A DNA stretch of 64,000 bases from Acidovorax sp. 69 (GCF_002797445.1 NZ_PGEP01000001.1:2046501-2110500); one strand, 5' to 3'; shown: positions 18,627 through 27,571, numbered from the stretch's first letter. Notes: generated by a model not told the origin, from the letters alone. Made by a program: numbers and translations.

Positions 18627-21600
18627 TTATCCAATCGTCATCAGGCTCGCATTACCGCCGGCCGCCGCCGTGTTCACGCTGAGGGCCCGCTCGATGAGCA
18701 GACGCTCCAGCGGGATGTCCGTGGCACCGGGCCGCATTGCGGTCACGCCCACGATGGGCCCAGCGCGGCGGGCGAGGGCGTTGCATGTGGCCTGCAGTGA
18801 TGGGGCGTCGCCATGGTGCAGCACGGCGTCCAGCGCCAAAGTGCCGTCGGTCAGTGTGTTGTCTTGCAGCATGACTTGCGCTTGCACCAGCGTGGGCAAT
18901 GGCGCGCGCTGGTTGGCCTGGGCGTTGGGCCACAGGGCCGTGCCACCAGAGGCGAGCACGGCCGCGGTTTGCACCAACAGGTCGTCTGCGCCTTGCGCCA
19001 GGCACAGCACGCGGGCGCGCGGCGCCAGGGTGTAGATATTGCGCTCGCCGGTGGGACCGGGCAGCGTGCGGGCGGTGCCGCTTTGGGTTTGCTGGGCAAA
19101 GCGCTGGCAGGCACTGGCCAGTGTGGCGTTGCCTTGGTTCTGTGCCCATTGCTGCAGGGTAGCGAGCGGTGCCAGCAGGCGTTCACGCTGCGTGTCTTCG
19201 GGCGGTGTGATGCGGTCTGCTTCGGCCAAGGTGCGGGCCAGTGCATCGGCCGGGCGCTCTGACAGCAGGCGCAGCAGGTACAGCGGCCCACCTGCTTTCG
19301 GGCCGGTGCCCGACAGGCCTTCGCCGCCGAATGGCTGCACGCCCACCACGGCGCCCACCATGTTGCGGTTCACGTACACGTTGCCTGCATGGGCACGGTT
19401 CACCACGCGGGCAATGGTTTCATCGATGCGGGTGTGCACGCCTTGCGTCAGGCCGTAGCCGGTGTCGTTGATCTGGTCGAGCAACTGGTCAAGGTCCGTG
19501 CGGGCATAACGCACCAGGTGCAGAACGGGGCCGAAGACTTCGCGCTGCAGTTCGCCAATGTGGTTCAGCTCGATCAGCGTGGGCGGCACAAAGGTGCCCT
19601 GGCTCGTGGCTGCAGACAGATGGCTGGGGTGCTGGAACACGCGGTGGCCCTTGGCCTTCAACGCGTCGATATGGCTGGCGATGCCCGCTTGCGCTTCGGT
19701 GTCGATGACCGGACCCACATCCACGCGCAGCGCGCCGGGGTTGCCCATGCGCAGCTCGCCCATGGCCCCTTGCAGCATCTCGACCACGCGGTCGGCGGCG
19801 TCGTCTTGCACGCACAACACACGCAGGGCCGAGCAGCGCTGGCCTGCGCTGTCAAAGGCCGACGACACCGCATCGCCCACCACTTGCTCTACCAGCGCGG
19901 ACGAGTCCACGATCATCGCGTTTTGCCCGCCGGTTTCGGCGATCAGCGGAATGGGGCGGCCAGCGGCATCCAGCCGCCCGGCGATGGTGCGCTGCAGGAT
20001 GCGCGCGACCTCGGTGGAGCCGGTGAACATCACACCCATCACGCGGGCGTCGCCAATCAGGCGGGCGCCCACGGTGTCGCCCTGGCCGGGCAGCAGTTGC
20101 ACGGCGGCGCGGGGCACACCGGCTTGCCACAGCAGGCGCACGGCCTCGGCGGCGATCAGCGGGGTTTGTTCGGCGGGCTTGGCCAGCACGGGGTTGCCTG
20201 CGGCCAGCGCAGCGGCGACCTGGCCCATGAAAATGGCGAGCGGGAAGTTCCAAGGGCTGATACAGGCCACGGGGCCCAGCGGGACGTAGGTGGCGTTGTC
20301 GAAGGTGCTTTGCACTTGGGCGGCGTAGTAGCGCAAGAAGTCCACGGCCTCGCGGACCTCGGCCACGCCGTTGCTGGCGCTCTTGCCCGCTTCGCGCATC
20401 AGCAGGCCCAGCAGGGGCAACATGCGGGCTTCCAGCAGGTCGGCGGTGCGCAGCAGGGCGGCGGCACGCTCGGCGGGCGGCGTGGCAGCCCAGGGGGCTG
20501 CGGCGGCCTGGGCATGAGTCAGGGCCTGGTCCACGTCGGCGGTGGTGGCCTCTTGCACCTGGCCCACCACATCGCTGTGGTCGGCGGGGTTGCGTACGGG
20601 CTGGGTGGTGCCTGTGGGCGCATCGGTGCCGAGCAGGGGGCCTGCTGTCCAGGCATGGGCTGCCGTGGCTTGCAGGGCGGCGGCCAGTTCGGTCAGCGTG
20701 TTCTCGTTCGACAAATCGAGCCCGCGCGAGTTGGTGCGTTGCGCGCCATACAGGCCCTGGGGCGTGGCAATGCGGGGGTGGGGCAGGCCGGCGGCGCCTT
20801 CTGTGGCGGCTTGCTGGTCCACCACCTGCACGGGGCTCTTCACCAGTTCATCGAGTGCAATGGTTTCATCGGCAATGCGGTTCACGAACGAGGTGTTGGC
20901 ACCGTTCTCCAGCAGGCGGCGCACCAGGTAGGCCAGCAGCGTTTCGTGTGTGCCTACGGGCGCGTAGATGCGGCACGGGCGGCCCAGCTTGCCGGCGCTG
21001 ATGGCGCCCACCACCTGTTCGTACAGCGGCTCGCCCATGCCATGCAGGCACTGAAACTCGTATTGGCCTGCGTAGTAGTTGCTGCCCGCCATCTGGTAAA
21101 TGGTGGCTACGGACTCGGCGTTGTGGGTGGCGAACTGGGGGTACACGGCCTCGGGCGCCGCCAGCAGCTTCTTGGCGCAGGCGATGTACGAGATGTCGGT
21201 GTGCACCTTGCGGGTGTAGACGGGGTAGTCCTCCAGCCCATCGACCTGGGCGCGCTTGATTTCGCTGTCCCAATACGCACCCTTGACCAAGCGCACCATC
21301 AGGCGGCGCTGGGTGCGGCGCGCTAGGTCCACCACGAAGTCGATGACAAAGGGGCAGCGCTTTTGGTAGGCCTGGATGACGAAGCCAATGCCGTTCCAGC
21401 CCGCCAGTGTGGGCTCGTGGCACAGGCGCTCCAGCAGGTCCAGCGACAGCTCCAGGCGGTCGGCTTCTTCGGCGTCGATGTTCAGGCCGATGTCGTACTG
21501 CTTGGCCAGTGCGGTCAGGCGCAGCACCAGCGGGTACAGCTCGTCCATCACGCGGCCAAACTGCGCGCGGCTGTAGCGCGGGTGCAGGGCTGAGAGCTTG

Positions 21601-22385
21601 ATGGAGATGCCGGGCCCTTCGTAGATGCCGCGCCCGGCGGATGCCTTGCCGATGGCGTGGATGGCCTGCTCGTACGAGGCGTAGTAGCGCTGGGCGTCTT
21701 CGCTGGTCAGCGCGGCCTCGCCCAGCATGTCGTACGAGTAGCGAAAGCCCTCGGACTCCATGGTGCGGGCGTTGCGCAGGGCTTCGTCAATGGTCTCGCC
21801 GGTCACAAACTGCTCGCCCATCATGCGCATGGCCATGTCCACGCCCTTGCGGATCAGCGGCTCGCCACCCTTGCCGATCAGGCGGCCCAGCGAATTGCCC
21901 AGGCTGCCTTCGCTGTGCGTGGCCACCAGCTTGCCGGTGATGAGCAGGCCCCAGGTAGCGGCGTTGACGAAGAGGGAGGGGCTCTTGCCCAGGTGGGCAT
22001 CCCACTGGCCGTGGCTGATCTTGTCGCGGATGAGTGCATCGCGCGTGGCCTTGTCGGGGATGCGCAGCAGCGCCTCGGCCAGGCACATCAGCGCCACGCC
22101 TTCTTGCGACGACAGCGAGAACTCTTGCAGCAGCCCTTGCACGATGCCTGCGCGCCCGGCGCTGGCCTTGCGTTCGCGCAGCGCCTTGGCAATGCGCAGC
22201 GCCAGTTGCTCGGCCGAGGCCGCCTGGTCCTTTGGCAGCCGGGCCTGGGCCAGCAGCGGGGCCAGGGCTTCGGGCTCGGGGCGGCGGTAGGCCGCGGTGA
22301 TGTGGGCGCGCAGCGGGTTGGTGAGCGGCGTGCGGGGGGCAAAGTCGGCGAATGGCGCGGAAGGCTGGGCGGTGGGCTGCGTCAT
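18627..22385 (-). CDS. putA: Bifunctional proline dehydrogenase / L-glutamate gamma-semialdehyde dehydrogenase
   Basis: 1252 residues from the ATG at 22385 (MTQPTAQPSAPFADF); the open frame runs to 22442 but the extra residues are not family-like. PutA oxidises proline to glutamate at the inner membrane. Order: alpha-helical arm, FAD-dependent proline dehydrogenase barrel (residues about 250-560, GISIKLSALHPRYSRAQ and MVRLVKGAYWDSEIKRAQ), aldehyde dehydrogenase (about 640-1120, with AETGGQNAMIVDSSA and catalytic Cys in AGQRCSALRV), and a C-terminal ALDH-like domain. The N-terminal ribbon-helix-helix repressor domain of E. coli PutA is absent, consistent with control by the divergent Lrp-type gene. 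Confidence 0.97.
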   Translation of the reverse strand: MTQPTAQPSAPFADFAPRTPLTNPLRAHITAAYRRPEPEALAPLLAQARLPKDQAASAEQLALRIAKALRERKASAGRAGIVQGLLQEFSLSSQEGVALMCLAEALLRIPDKATRDALIRDKISHGQWDAHLGKSPSLFVNAATWGLLITGKLVATHSEGSLGNSLGRLIGKGGEPLIRKGVDMAMRMMGEQFVTGETIDEALRNARTMESEGFRYSYDMLGEAALTSEDAQRYYASYEQAIHAIGKASAGRGIYEGPGISIKLSALHPRYSRAQFGRVMDELYPLVLRLTALAKQYDIGLNIDAEEADRLELSLDLLERLCHEPTLAGWNGIGFVIQAYQKRCPFVIDFVVDLARRTQRRLMVRLVKGAYWDSEIKRAQVDGLEDYPVYTRKVHTDISYIACAKKLLAAPEAVYPQFATHNAESVATIYQMAGSNYYAGQYEFQCLHGMGEPLYEQVVGAISAGKLGRPCRIYAPVGTHETLLAYLVRRLLENGANTSFVNRIADETIALDELVKSPVQVVDQQAATEGAAGLPHPRIATPQGLYGAQRTNSRGLDLSNENTLTELAAALQATAAHAWTAGPLLGTDAPTGTTQPVRNPADHSDVVGQVQEATTADVDQALTHAQAAAAPWAATPPAERAAALLRTADLLEARMLPLLGLLMREAGKSASNGVAEVREAVDFLRYYAAQVQSTFDNATYVPLGPVACISPWNFPLAIFMGQVAAALAAGNPVLAKPAEQTPLIAAEAVRLLWQAGVPRAAVQLLPGQGDTVGARLIGDARVMGVMFTGSTEVARILQRTIAGRLDAAGRPIPLIAETGGQNAMIVDSSALVEQVVGDAVSSAFDSAGQRCSALRVLCVQDDAADRVVEMLQGAMGELRMGNPGALRVDVGPVIDTEAQAGIASHIDALKAKGHRVFQHPSHLSAATSQGTFVPPTLIELNHIGELQREVFGPVLHLVRYARTDLDQLLDQINDTGYGLTQGVHTRIDETIARVVNRAHAGNVYVNRNMVGAVVGVQPFGGEGLSGTGPKAGGPLYLLRLLSERPADALARTLAEADRITPPEDTQRERLLAPLATLQQWAQNQGNATLASACQRFAQQTQSGTARTLPGPTGERNIYTLAPRARVLCLAQGADDLLVQTAAVLASGGTALWPNAQANQRAPLPTLVQAQVMLQDNTLTDGTLALDAVLHHGDAPSLQATCNALARRAGPIVGVTAMRPGATDIPLERLLIERALSVNTAAAGGNASLMTIG

Positions 22386-22470
22386 GGCGGTGTCTTTCGG
22401 TGGATTTATCGGCCAAGGGCTTGTTTGGCGTATCGATAGCAATGATCTCTGGACGTGTGCTGAATAAATG

Positions 22471-22499
22471 TTCGAAAATCACGAATAACAACGAACGAA
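22471..22499. promoter_or_regulatory. Candidate Lrp-type operator between putA and its regulator
   Basis: TTCG-AAAATCA-CGAA (22471-22485) followed by the tandem CGAACGAA (22492-22499) in the AT-rich 126-base divergent region. Lrp-family regulators bind degenerate AT-rich inverted repeats of about 15 bp, so this is the natural control site. The assignment is by position, not by a known motif. Confidence 0.45.
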
Positions 22500-22511
22500 T
22501 GACTATCGAGC

Positions 22512-22985
22512 ATGCAAACGGATCCTGATATCGACCGGATTGACCGCAAGATCCTGTCAATCCTGCAGGAAGATGGCCGCATTGCCAACCTCAAACTGGC
22601 GGAGGCCGTGGCCCTGTCGCCCACGGCTGTGCTGGCCCGGGTGCAACGCCTCACGCGCGATGGTTTCATTCTGGGCTATGAGGCGCGCCTGAACCCCCTG
22701 AAGCTGGGCGCGGGCATGCTGGTGTTTGTGGAGGTGCTGCTGGACCGCACCACCCCCAACGTGTTCGACCAGTTCAAGGCCGCCGTGCAGGTGCACCCCG
22801 AGATCATGGAGTGCCACATGGTGGCGGGTGGGTTCGACTACCTGCTCAAAACCCGCTCGGCCGACATGAACGCCTACCGCGTGTTTGCGGGCAATGTGCT
22901 GTGGCAGCTGCCGGGTGTGCGCGAGACGCGCACCTATGCGGTGATGGAAGAGGTCAAGCACACCAACCACTTGGTTTTGCGGTGA
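22512..22985 (+). CDS. Lrp/AsnC family regulator, probable proline-responsive activator of putA
   Basis: 157 residues. The N-terminal winged helix (DIDRIDRKILSILQEDGRIANLKLAEAVALSPTAVLARVQRLTRDGFI) is followed by the RAM/AsnC ligand-binding domain (AGMLVFVEVLLDRTTPNVFDQF, and HMVAGGFDYLLKTRSADMNAYR with its Gly-Asp-Tyr-Asp-like loop). It is divergent from putA across 126 bases. In bacteria whose PutA lacks a DNA-binding domain, an adjacent Lrp-type protein (PutR, BkdR-like) commonly activates putA in response to proline, which is the role inferred here. Confidence 0.88.
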   Translation: MQTDPDIDRIDRKILSILQEDGRIANLKLAEAVALSPTAVLARVQRLTRDGFILGYEARLNPLKLGAGMLVFVEVLLDRTTPNVFDQFKAAVQVHPEIMECHMVAGGFDYLLKTRSADMNAYRVFAGNVLWQLPGVRETRTYAVMEEVKHTNHLVLR

Positions 22986-23095
22986 ACGGTGGCGAGGGCG
23001 GTCGTAGCCCGCCCGTGCGGTGCGTGAGGCGGTTGGCTCTGAGCGCAGAAGCCCGCATAATTCTCCACAGAACCGCCTGTGTGAGGAGCACAACC

Positions 23096-23389
23096 ATGAC
23101 CACCTTCCCCTATGCTGCAGCTGCCCTGGTGGCTGCGTTATTCAGCCAGTCGGCCACTGCCGCGTGTTACGTGGTCTATGGTCCCGACAAGGACATCGTG
23201 TACCGGGCGTCCCAGCCACCTGTGGATATGTCGCGCCAGATTCATGAAACCCTGCCTCTCGTGGCTCCAGGCTCCACCCTGGTGTTTTCGCCCGACAACT
23301 TCGGCTGCGAATTCTCCATCAACAAGCTGCCGCTGGCCTCGGCCTCGATGCGTGGCGGCATGCGCCCGGCACGTGCAGACCGGGGCTGA
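23096..23389 (+). CDS. Small exported protein of unknown function
   Basis: 97 residues from the ATG at 23096, which has GTGAGGAG upstream. A cleavable signal peptide (FPYAAAALVAALFSQSATAA) is followed by a short mature part beginning CYVVYGPDKDIVYRASQPPVDMSRQIHETLP, with Cys residues near its start and at FGCEF. No known domain is recognised. The Cys immediately after ATAA could also be a lipidation site, but the lipobox is poor. It lies between the Lrp-type gene and rlmD on the same strand. Confidence 0.75.
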   Translation: MTTFPYAAAALVAALFSQSATAACYVVYGPDKDIVYRASQPPVDMSRQIHETLPLVAPGSTLVFSPDNFGCEFSINKLPLASASMRGGMRPARADRG

Positions 23390-23447
23390 GCCCGCCGGAC
23401 TGCCTTGGCTGGGGCAAGGGCAGCCCCGGGCCTGAGACAATCGGGGG

Positions 23448-24908
23448 ATGAGCGCACCGAAAGAACTATCCCCCTCGTTTGAACCCTCCGCACAGGACGT
23501 CACTGACCTGCCCGAGGGCTGGCTGCATGTGCAGTCCATGGACCTTGACGCCCAGGGCGTGGCCCGCAAGCCCGATGGCAAGGTCATTTTTATCGACGGC
23601 GCCCTGCCGTTCGAGCTGGTCACTGCCAATACCCACCGCAAGAAGAACAACTGGGAGCAGGCGAGCCTGCTGGCCATTCATCGCGAATCGTCGCAGCGCG
23701 TGCGCCCCGGCTGTCCGCATTTCGGCCTGCACGCGGGCGCGTGTGGCGGCTGCAAGATGCAGCATCTGCACGTGGGCGCCCAGGTCGCCGTCAAGCAGCG
23801 GGTACTGGAAGACAACCTCTGGCACCTGGGCAAGGTCAAGGCCCAGACCATGCTGCGTCCCATCGAAGGGCCGGCCTGGGGCTATCGCTACCGCGCCCGG
23901 CTGTCGGTGCGCCATGTGATCAAAAAAGGCCAGGTGCTGGTGGGTTTTCATGAGCGCAAAAGCCGCTATGTGGCCGACATGGAGCAGTGCCCCGTGTTGC
24001 CGCCCCATGTGGACGCCATGCTGATGCCCCTGCGGGCGCTGATTGCCGGCATGGACGCGCGCGACACCTGCCCACAGATCGAGCTGGCCTGTGGCGACAC
24101 TGTGACCGCGCTGGTGCTGCGCCATCTTGAGCCCCTGAGCGTGGACGACATCGCCCGGCTGCGGGCCTTTGCGGCAGAGCATGCCGTGCAATGGTGGCTG
24201 CAGCCCAAGGGCCCAGACACCGTCAAGCTGCTGGATGAAGGGGGTGAGACCCTGTCGTATGCGCTGCCGGACTTTGGCATCACCATGCCCTTCAAGCCCA
24301 CCGATTTCACACAGGTCAACCCGCACATCAACCGCGTGCTGGTTTCACGAGCGCTGCGTTGGCTGGATGTGCAGCCCGACGAACGGGTGATCGACTGGTT
24401 CTGCGGCCTGGGCAACTTCACGCTGCCGTTGGCCACCCAGGCGCGCGAGGTGCTGGGCATTGAGGGCAGCGAGGCCCTGGTGGCCCGTTCACGGGAGAAC
24501 TATGCATTGAATCAGGCTGTTGCGCAGGACCATAAAGCGCTGGCAGCTACTGATTTTGTAGCGCGCAATCTGTTTGAAATGACCCCCGAGATGTTGGTGG
24601 CAGACGGATCTGCCGACAAGTGGCTGGTAGACCCTCCGCGCGAAGGGGCGTTTGCGCTGGTTCAGGCGCTGGCCGACATTGAGCAGGCCCGCATCGGGGC
24701 CGAGGGGGCAGGGCCCCTGCCCGCCGGAGCCGAGGGCTGGACACCCCCGAAGCGCATTGTCTATGTGAGCTGCAACCCCGCCACGCTGGCGCGTGACGCG
24801 GGGCTGCTCGTGCATTCCGCAGGCTACCAATGCACGGCTGCAGGCATGGTGAACATGTTCCCACACACGGCCCATGTCGAGAGCATGGCCGTGTTCGACC
24901 GCGTTTAA
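23448..24908 (+). CDS. rlmD: 23S rRNA (uracil(1939)-C5)-methyltransferase
   Basis: 486 residues. RlmD methylates U1939 of 23S rRNA with S-adenosylmethionine. A TRAM-like N-terminal part precedes the [4Fe-4S] cluster cysteines ([17 protein letters not shown] and MEQCPVLPP). The SAM-binding motif [14 protein letters not shown] and the catalytic Cys region [12 protein letters not shown] are intact. Residues encoded at 24513-24556 ([17 protein letters not shown]) lie on a dispersed AGCGCT-core repeat read in frame. The ATG at 23448 is supported by the start of the TRAM-like sequence soon after; upstream codons are noncoding in style. Confidence 0.95.
   Translation: MSAPKELSPSFEPSAQDVTDLPEGWLHVQSMDLDAQGVARKPDGKVIFIDGALPFELVTANTHRKKNNWEQASLLAIHRESSQRVRPGCPHFGLHAGACGGCKMQHLHVGAQVAVKQRVLEDNLWHLGKVKAQTMLRPIEGPAWGYRYRARLSVRHVIKKGQVLVGFHERKSRYVADMEQCPVLPPHVDAMLMPLRALIAGMDARDTCPQIELACGDTVTALVLRHLEPLSVDDIARLRAFAAEHAVQWWLQPKGPDTVKLLDEGGETLSYALPDFGITMPFKPTDFTQVNPHINRVLVSRALRWLDVQPDERVIDWFCGLGNFTLPLATQAREVLGIEGSEALVARSRENYALNQAVAQDHKALAATDFVARNLFEMTPEMLVADGSADKWLVDPPREGAFALVQALADIEQARIGAEGAGPLPAGAEGWTPPKRIVYVSCNPATLARDAGLLVHSAGYQCTAAGMVNMFPHTAHVESMAVFDRV
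24513..24556. repeat. Dispersed AGCGCT-core repeat inside rlmD
   Basis: On the minus strand it reads TAGCTGCCAGCGCTT and then TATGG, nearly identical to the intergenic copy at 29429 (TAGCTGCCAGCGCTTATGG). The partner arm (TGCGCAACAGCC) has decayed. It is in frame with rlmD, contributing roughly 15 residues in a loop region. Confidence 0.6.
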
Positions 24909-24914
24909 CGGGGA

Positions 24915-24951
24915 CGAAAAAAAGCCTGAAGGACGTTTTCTTCCTTCAGGC
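24915..24951 (-). terminator. Terminator for the small lipoprotein gene
   Basis: Stem GCCTGAAGG / CCTTCAGGC (24924-24932 and 24943-24951). On the minus strand it is followed by a T-run (AAAAAAA at 24917-24923 on plus). It ends the minus-strand lipoprotein transcript and also lies just after rlmD. Confidence 0.8.
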
Positions 24952-24983
24952 AGCGTATCGGGTGTGTGGTTGCCCGCCGGTCG

Positions 24984-25358
24984 TCAGCTGCGGTTGCGGC
25001 TGGCGGCGGCTTCGCGTGGTTCGGTTTCGATGTCGGGTGCACGTTCGCTGCGTTCCGGCTTTTCGACCTTGCCCAGCACCGAGGGCGTGCCCTCGATCTT
25101 GTTCTCGCGCATGTAGGCATCCATGTCCTTCCAGCCCGCAAACACCGAGGCCTTGGCGGCCTTGGGGTTCAGGGTGTAGCAGTCTTCCAGCCCCCGCAGC
25201 GCGTGGCGGCAGGCTCCGCCGACGGCCTTGGCCTCAGCGTCCCGCTGAGCAACGCGTGGATCAGGGCCCAGGCCGGGGATCTTGTCGCAACCAGCAAGCA
25301 GCATCAGGCCGACAAAAAGCATCAGGCGCAGCGTGGTGGATGGGTTTTGGAGATACAT
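24984..25358 (-). CDS. Small lipoprotein of unknown function
   Basis: 124 residues. MLFVGLMLLAGCDKIPGLGPDP is a lipoprotein signal with the lipobox LLAGC. The mature part has CRHALRGLEDCYTLNPKAAKASVFAGWKDMDAYMRENKIEGTP, a short conserved helix region, and a charged tail (EKPERSERAPDIETEPREAA). The two Cys residues may form a disulfide in the periplasm. It resembles uncharacterised Comamonadaceae lipoproteins and has its own terminator; no partner gene is visible. Confidence 0.8.
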   Translation of the reverse strand: MYLQNPSTTLRLMLFVGLMLLAGCDKIPGLGPDPRVAQRDAEAKAVGGACRHALRGLEDCYTLNPKAAKASVFAGWKDMDAYMRENKIEGTPSVLGKVEKPERSERAPDIETEPREAAASRNRS

Positions 25359-25417
25359 GTACTTGCATTATCGGCACGCCCGCCGCGCTATTGAGGCTTG
25401 ATCGGTGTGAAGGGCCA

Positions 25418-25445
25418 AGAAAAAAGGCTCCCGAAGGAGCCTTTT
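25418..25445 (-). terminator. Terminator of the Bax-inhibitor-1 family gene
   Basis: Stem AAGGCTCC / GGAGCCTT with a CGAA tetraloop, flanked by an A-run on the left and TTTT on the right, so it works on both strands. It is 28 bases beyond the minus-strand stop at 25473. Confidence 0.8.
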
Positions 25446-25472
25446 GACCGAGGTCAACCATCACCGTGGGTG

Positions 25473-26168
25473 TCAGTCGCGCTCACCGCCCATGATGCCC
25501 AGCAGGGCCAGCAGGCTCTGGAACACGTTGAAGATGTCCAGGTACAGGGCGAGCGTGGCGCTGATGTAGTTGGTCTCACCGCCATCCATGATCTGCTTGA
25601 GGTCATACAGCATGTAGGCGCTGAAGATGCCGATGGCCAGCATCGAGATCACCATCATGCCCACGCTGGAGCCCACAAACACGTTGATGATGCCGCCCAC
25701 CATGAGCACCAGCGCACCCACCATCAGCCACTTGCCCATGCCCGAGAGGTCGCGCTTGATCACGCTGGCCAGGCTGGCCATCACGAAGAACACGCCTGCG
25801 GTGCCCGCAAACGCCGTCATGATGAGGTCGGTGCCGTTCTTGAAGCCCAGCACCATGCCGATCATGCGCGACAGCATCAGGCCCATGAAGAACGTGAACG
25901 CCAGCAGCACGGGCACACCAGCGGCCGAGCGCTTGGTCTTTTCGATGGCAAACATGAACCCGAACGCGCCGCCCAGGAACACGATCAGCCCCAGGCCGCC
26001 GCTCAGCGACTGGGTGATGCCCGTGGCCACGCCCACCCAGGCGCCCAGCACCGTGGGGATCATGCTCAGGGCCAGCAGCCAGTAAGTATTGCGAAGCACC
26101 TTGTGGCGCTCTTCCTGCGAGATGCCATAGCCCGCAGAGTGGCCCAGGGTGGTGACTTGGTCATTCAT
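25473..26168 (-). CDS. Bax inhibitor-1/YccA family inner-membrane protein
   Basis: 231 residues from the ATG at 26168 (MNDQVTTLGHSAGYGISQEERHKVLRNTYWLLALSMIP). It has seven hydrophobic segments and the family's characteristic C-terminal acidic helix (AYMLYDLKQIMDGGETNYISATLALYLDIFNVFQSLLALLGI). Relatives are E. coli YccA, which modulates the FtsH protease, and BsYetJ, a pH-gated calcium leak channel. Which role applies here is unknown. The frame remains open upstream to 26621, but that is antisense of the following gene and not real. Confidence 0.93.
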   Translation of the reverse strand: MNDQVTTLGHSAGYGISQEERHKVLRNTYWLLALSMIPTVLGAWVGVATGITQSLSGGLGLIVFLGGAFGFMFAIEKTKRSAAGVPVLLAFTFFMGLMLSRMIGMVLGFKNGTDLIMTAFAGTAGVFFVMASLASVIKRDLSGMGKWLMVGALVLMVGGIINVFVGSSVGMMVISMLAIGIFSAYMLYDLKQIMDGGETNYISATLALYLDIFNVFQSLLALLGIMGGERD

Positions 26169-26403
26169 CTTGTGTCTCTCCTTGTTGGCCTGCACAACGC
26201 AGACCTTGCAAATTTTAGGGGGTGGCGGTTTTTTGCCTCGCAATAACCGAGTCCGCTCACCTACTTTTGGTAAGGGTACTTTCACCCTGGCTGAGGGCAA
26301 CGGCCGCTGCGATGCCGCTATGCTCGGTGGCTCCTGTGCCTGGGTGGTGTTGTGTACCGGCCCCGTGCGCTCCCCATTTGTCTCCCTCTTTCCGGATACC
26401 TCC

Positions 26404-26811
26404 ATGAAAACCAAACACGAACTCGAACTGGCCGACGTCAAGGCCGTTGCCGCTGCTGCCGAAGCCGAAGCCCTCAAAAACCACTGGGCCGTGACCATTG
26501 CCATCGTGGACGATGGCGGGCATCTGCTGTGGTTGCAGCGCCTGGATGGCGCCGCTGCCGTGTCGTCCCACATTGCCCCTTCCAAGGCCCGCACGGCCGC
26601 ATTGGGCCGCCGTGAGAGCAAGGTCTATGAGGACATCGTCAATGGCGGCCGCACGGCCTTCCTGAGCGCTCCTACCATCGACGGCCTGCTCGAAGGCGGT
26701 GTACCGATCCTGAAAGACGGTCAATGCATTGGCGCCGTGGGCGTGAGCGGCGTGAAGTCCACTGAAGACGCGCAGATTGCCCGCGCCGGGATTGCAGCGC
26801 TGGGCCTTTGA
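26404..26811 (+). CDS. GlcG/HbpS family heme-binding-like protein
   Basis: 135 residues from the ATG at 26404. The GlcG/HbpS (DUF336) fold is shown by WAVTIAIVDDGGHLLWLQRLDGA, SHIAPSKARTAALGRRES and GGVPILKDGQCIGAVGVSGVKSTEDAQIARAGIAAL. Members bind heme or small ligands, and some are encoded with glycolate oxidase or the propanediol pathway. There is no signal peptide, so the protein is cytoplasmic. The upstream in-frame extension (from 26149) is not family-like. The stop is followed at 26826 by a 19-bp perfect palindrome. Confidence 0.9.
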   Translation: MKTKHELELADVKAVAAAAEAEALKNHWAVTIAIVDDGGHLLWLQRLDGAAAVSSHIAPSKARTAALGRRESKVYEDIVNGGRTAFLSAPTIDGLLEGGVPILKDGQCIGAVGVSGVKSTEDAQIARAGIAALGL

Positions 26812-26865
26812 CCCCAGGGCGGGTGCCGCATGGTGACCATGCGGGTTGGATAGTGCTCTTTTTTT

Positions 26866-26906
26866 GATAGCTGCAGGTGCTTATGCTTGTTGCGCTTGAT
26901 GCCATT
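26866..26906. repeat. Dispersed AGCGCT-type repeat
   Basis: GATAGCTGCAGGTGCTTATGC with a partly decayed right arm (GCGCTTGATGCC), matching the left half of the 29429 and 63336 copies. AGGTGC pairs with GGCACCT further on at 26928-26932. Confidence 0.55.
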
Positions 26907-26932
26907 CAGCCAATAAAACTACTGGCACCTAT

Positions 26933-26962
26933 AAAAAAACCGGCCTGAGGGCCGGTTTTTTT
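26933..26962. terminator. Strong bidirectional terminator
   Basis: AAAAAACCGGCC and GGCCGGTTTTTTT around a TGAG loop, with an A-run on the left and a T-run on the right. It can stop plus-strand transcripts from the GlcG-like gene and minus-strand transcripts from hemP. Confidence 0.88.
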
Positions 26963-27163
26963 GTGGGTGGCTTCCGAGTGCGGTGGCAGGACAGTGCGGG
27001 GAGAAAAAAAGCCTGGCTACGCGGGCGGACCCGTTGGCTGGCAAAAACGACCCTTGCGGACTTATTGCAAGCCCGGGAGTCGCCCCACGATGAAACTGTC
27101 TGTGGGCCCGGTGGCGCTGTCGGCGCCGCCCGGCGGTGATGGGGGAAGGGGTGGCTGCTGCGT

Positions 27164-27391
27164 TTACTTGGTCAAAATCAGTTTGCCCAACTTGGTGGCC
27201 TGCAGGCGGTACACCGATCCGTTGTGGCTGATGGCCACCGCCTTCTGGCCCTGCAACAGGGCGCTGCTGTCCACTGCGGCGGTCGCGGTCACCGCCTCGA
27301 CGCTGAGTGTTCCCTCGCTGGGTGAGCGGGAGATGGCGTTGTCAGCGGTGGCGGAACGCAGGAGCGAGGCGGCGGTCAGTGTGGCTTGCAT
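27164..27391 (-). CDS. hemP: Hemin uptake protein HemP
   Basis: 75 residues from the ATG at 27391, preferred over the ATG at 27409 because AGGA sits seven bases upstream of it. The C-terminal core (QGQKAVAISHNGSVYRLQATKLGKLILTK) is the HemP signature. HemP is a small regulator and helper of heme uptake and often precedes a heme receptor, although here the neighbouring genes are exbD/exbB/tonB. A Fur-box-like sequence lies 33-51 bases upstream. Confidence 0.9.
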   Translation of the reverse strand: MQATLTAASLLRSATADNAISRSPSEGTLSVEAVTATAAVDSSALLQGQKAVAISHNGSVYRLQATKLGKLILTK

Positions 27392-27423
27392 GGAGTTTTC
27401 CTGTGTCATTACAGTGCGTTTTG

Positions 27424-27442
27424 TTAATGATAACGATTCGCA
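27424..27442 (-). promoter_or_regulatory. Fur box upstream of hemP
   Basis: TTAATGATAACGATTCGCA on the plus strand resembles the consensus GATAATGATAATCATTATC and contains AATGATAA, in the short gap between hemP and exbD. It would repress hemP when iron is sufficient. Confidence 0.7.
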
Positions 27443-27513
27443 ATTACAAGTCAAGTGGATTGTGTGTTTCTTTTTGGGGGCAGTGCACGGGGCTGGTTCA
27501 CGGCCATGCGGCA

Positions 27514-27547
27514 AAAAATGAGCCCGGCAAGCTGGGCCGACCGGGCT
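27514..27547 (-). terminator. Terminator after exbD
   Basis: Stem AGCCCGG (27521-27527) / CCGGGCT (27541-27547). On the minus strand it is followed by a T-run (AAAAAA at 27514-27519 on plus). It separates the exbB-exbD operon from the hemP gene. Confidence 0.7.
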
Positions 27548-27571
27548 GGGAACGGGAGGCGCTGGAGTGGG

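Larger units (their letters stand above)
26812..27163. other. Intergenic region between the GlcG-like gene and hemP
   Basis: 352 bases. It contains the palindrome CCGCATGGT-G-ACCATGCGG (26826-26844), an AGCGCT-family repeat at 26866-26906, and the terminator at 26933-26962. From 26963 to 27163 I see no gene. Confidence 0.6.

Noticed and set aside
19389..21326. Plus-strand open frame of 645 codons opposite putA
   Set aside because: Mirror of the GC-rich putA gene; Gly/His-rich, no domain and no ribosome site.
26961..27521. Plus-strand frame opposite hemP
   Set aside because: Antisense to hemP with its core motif; no resemblance to any family.
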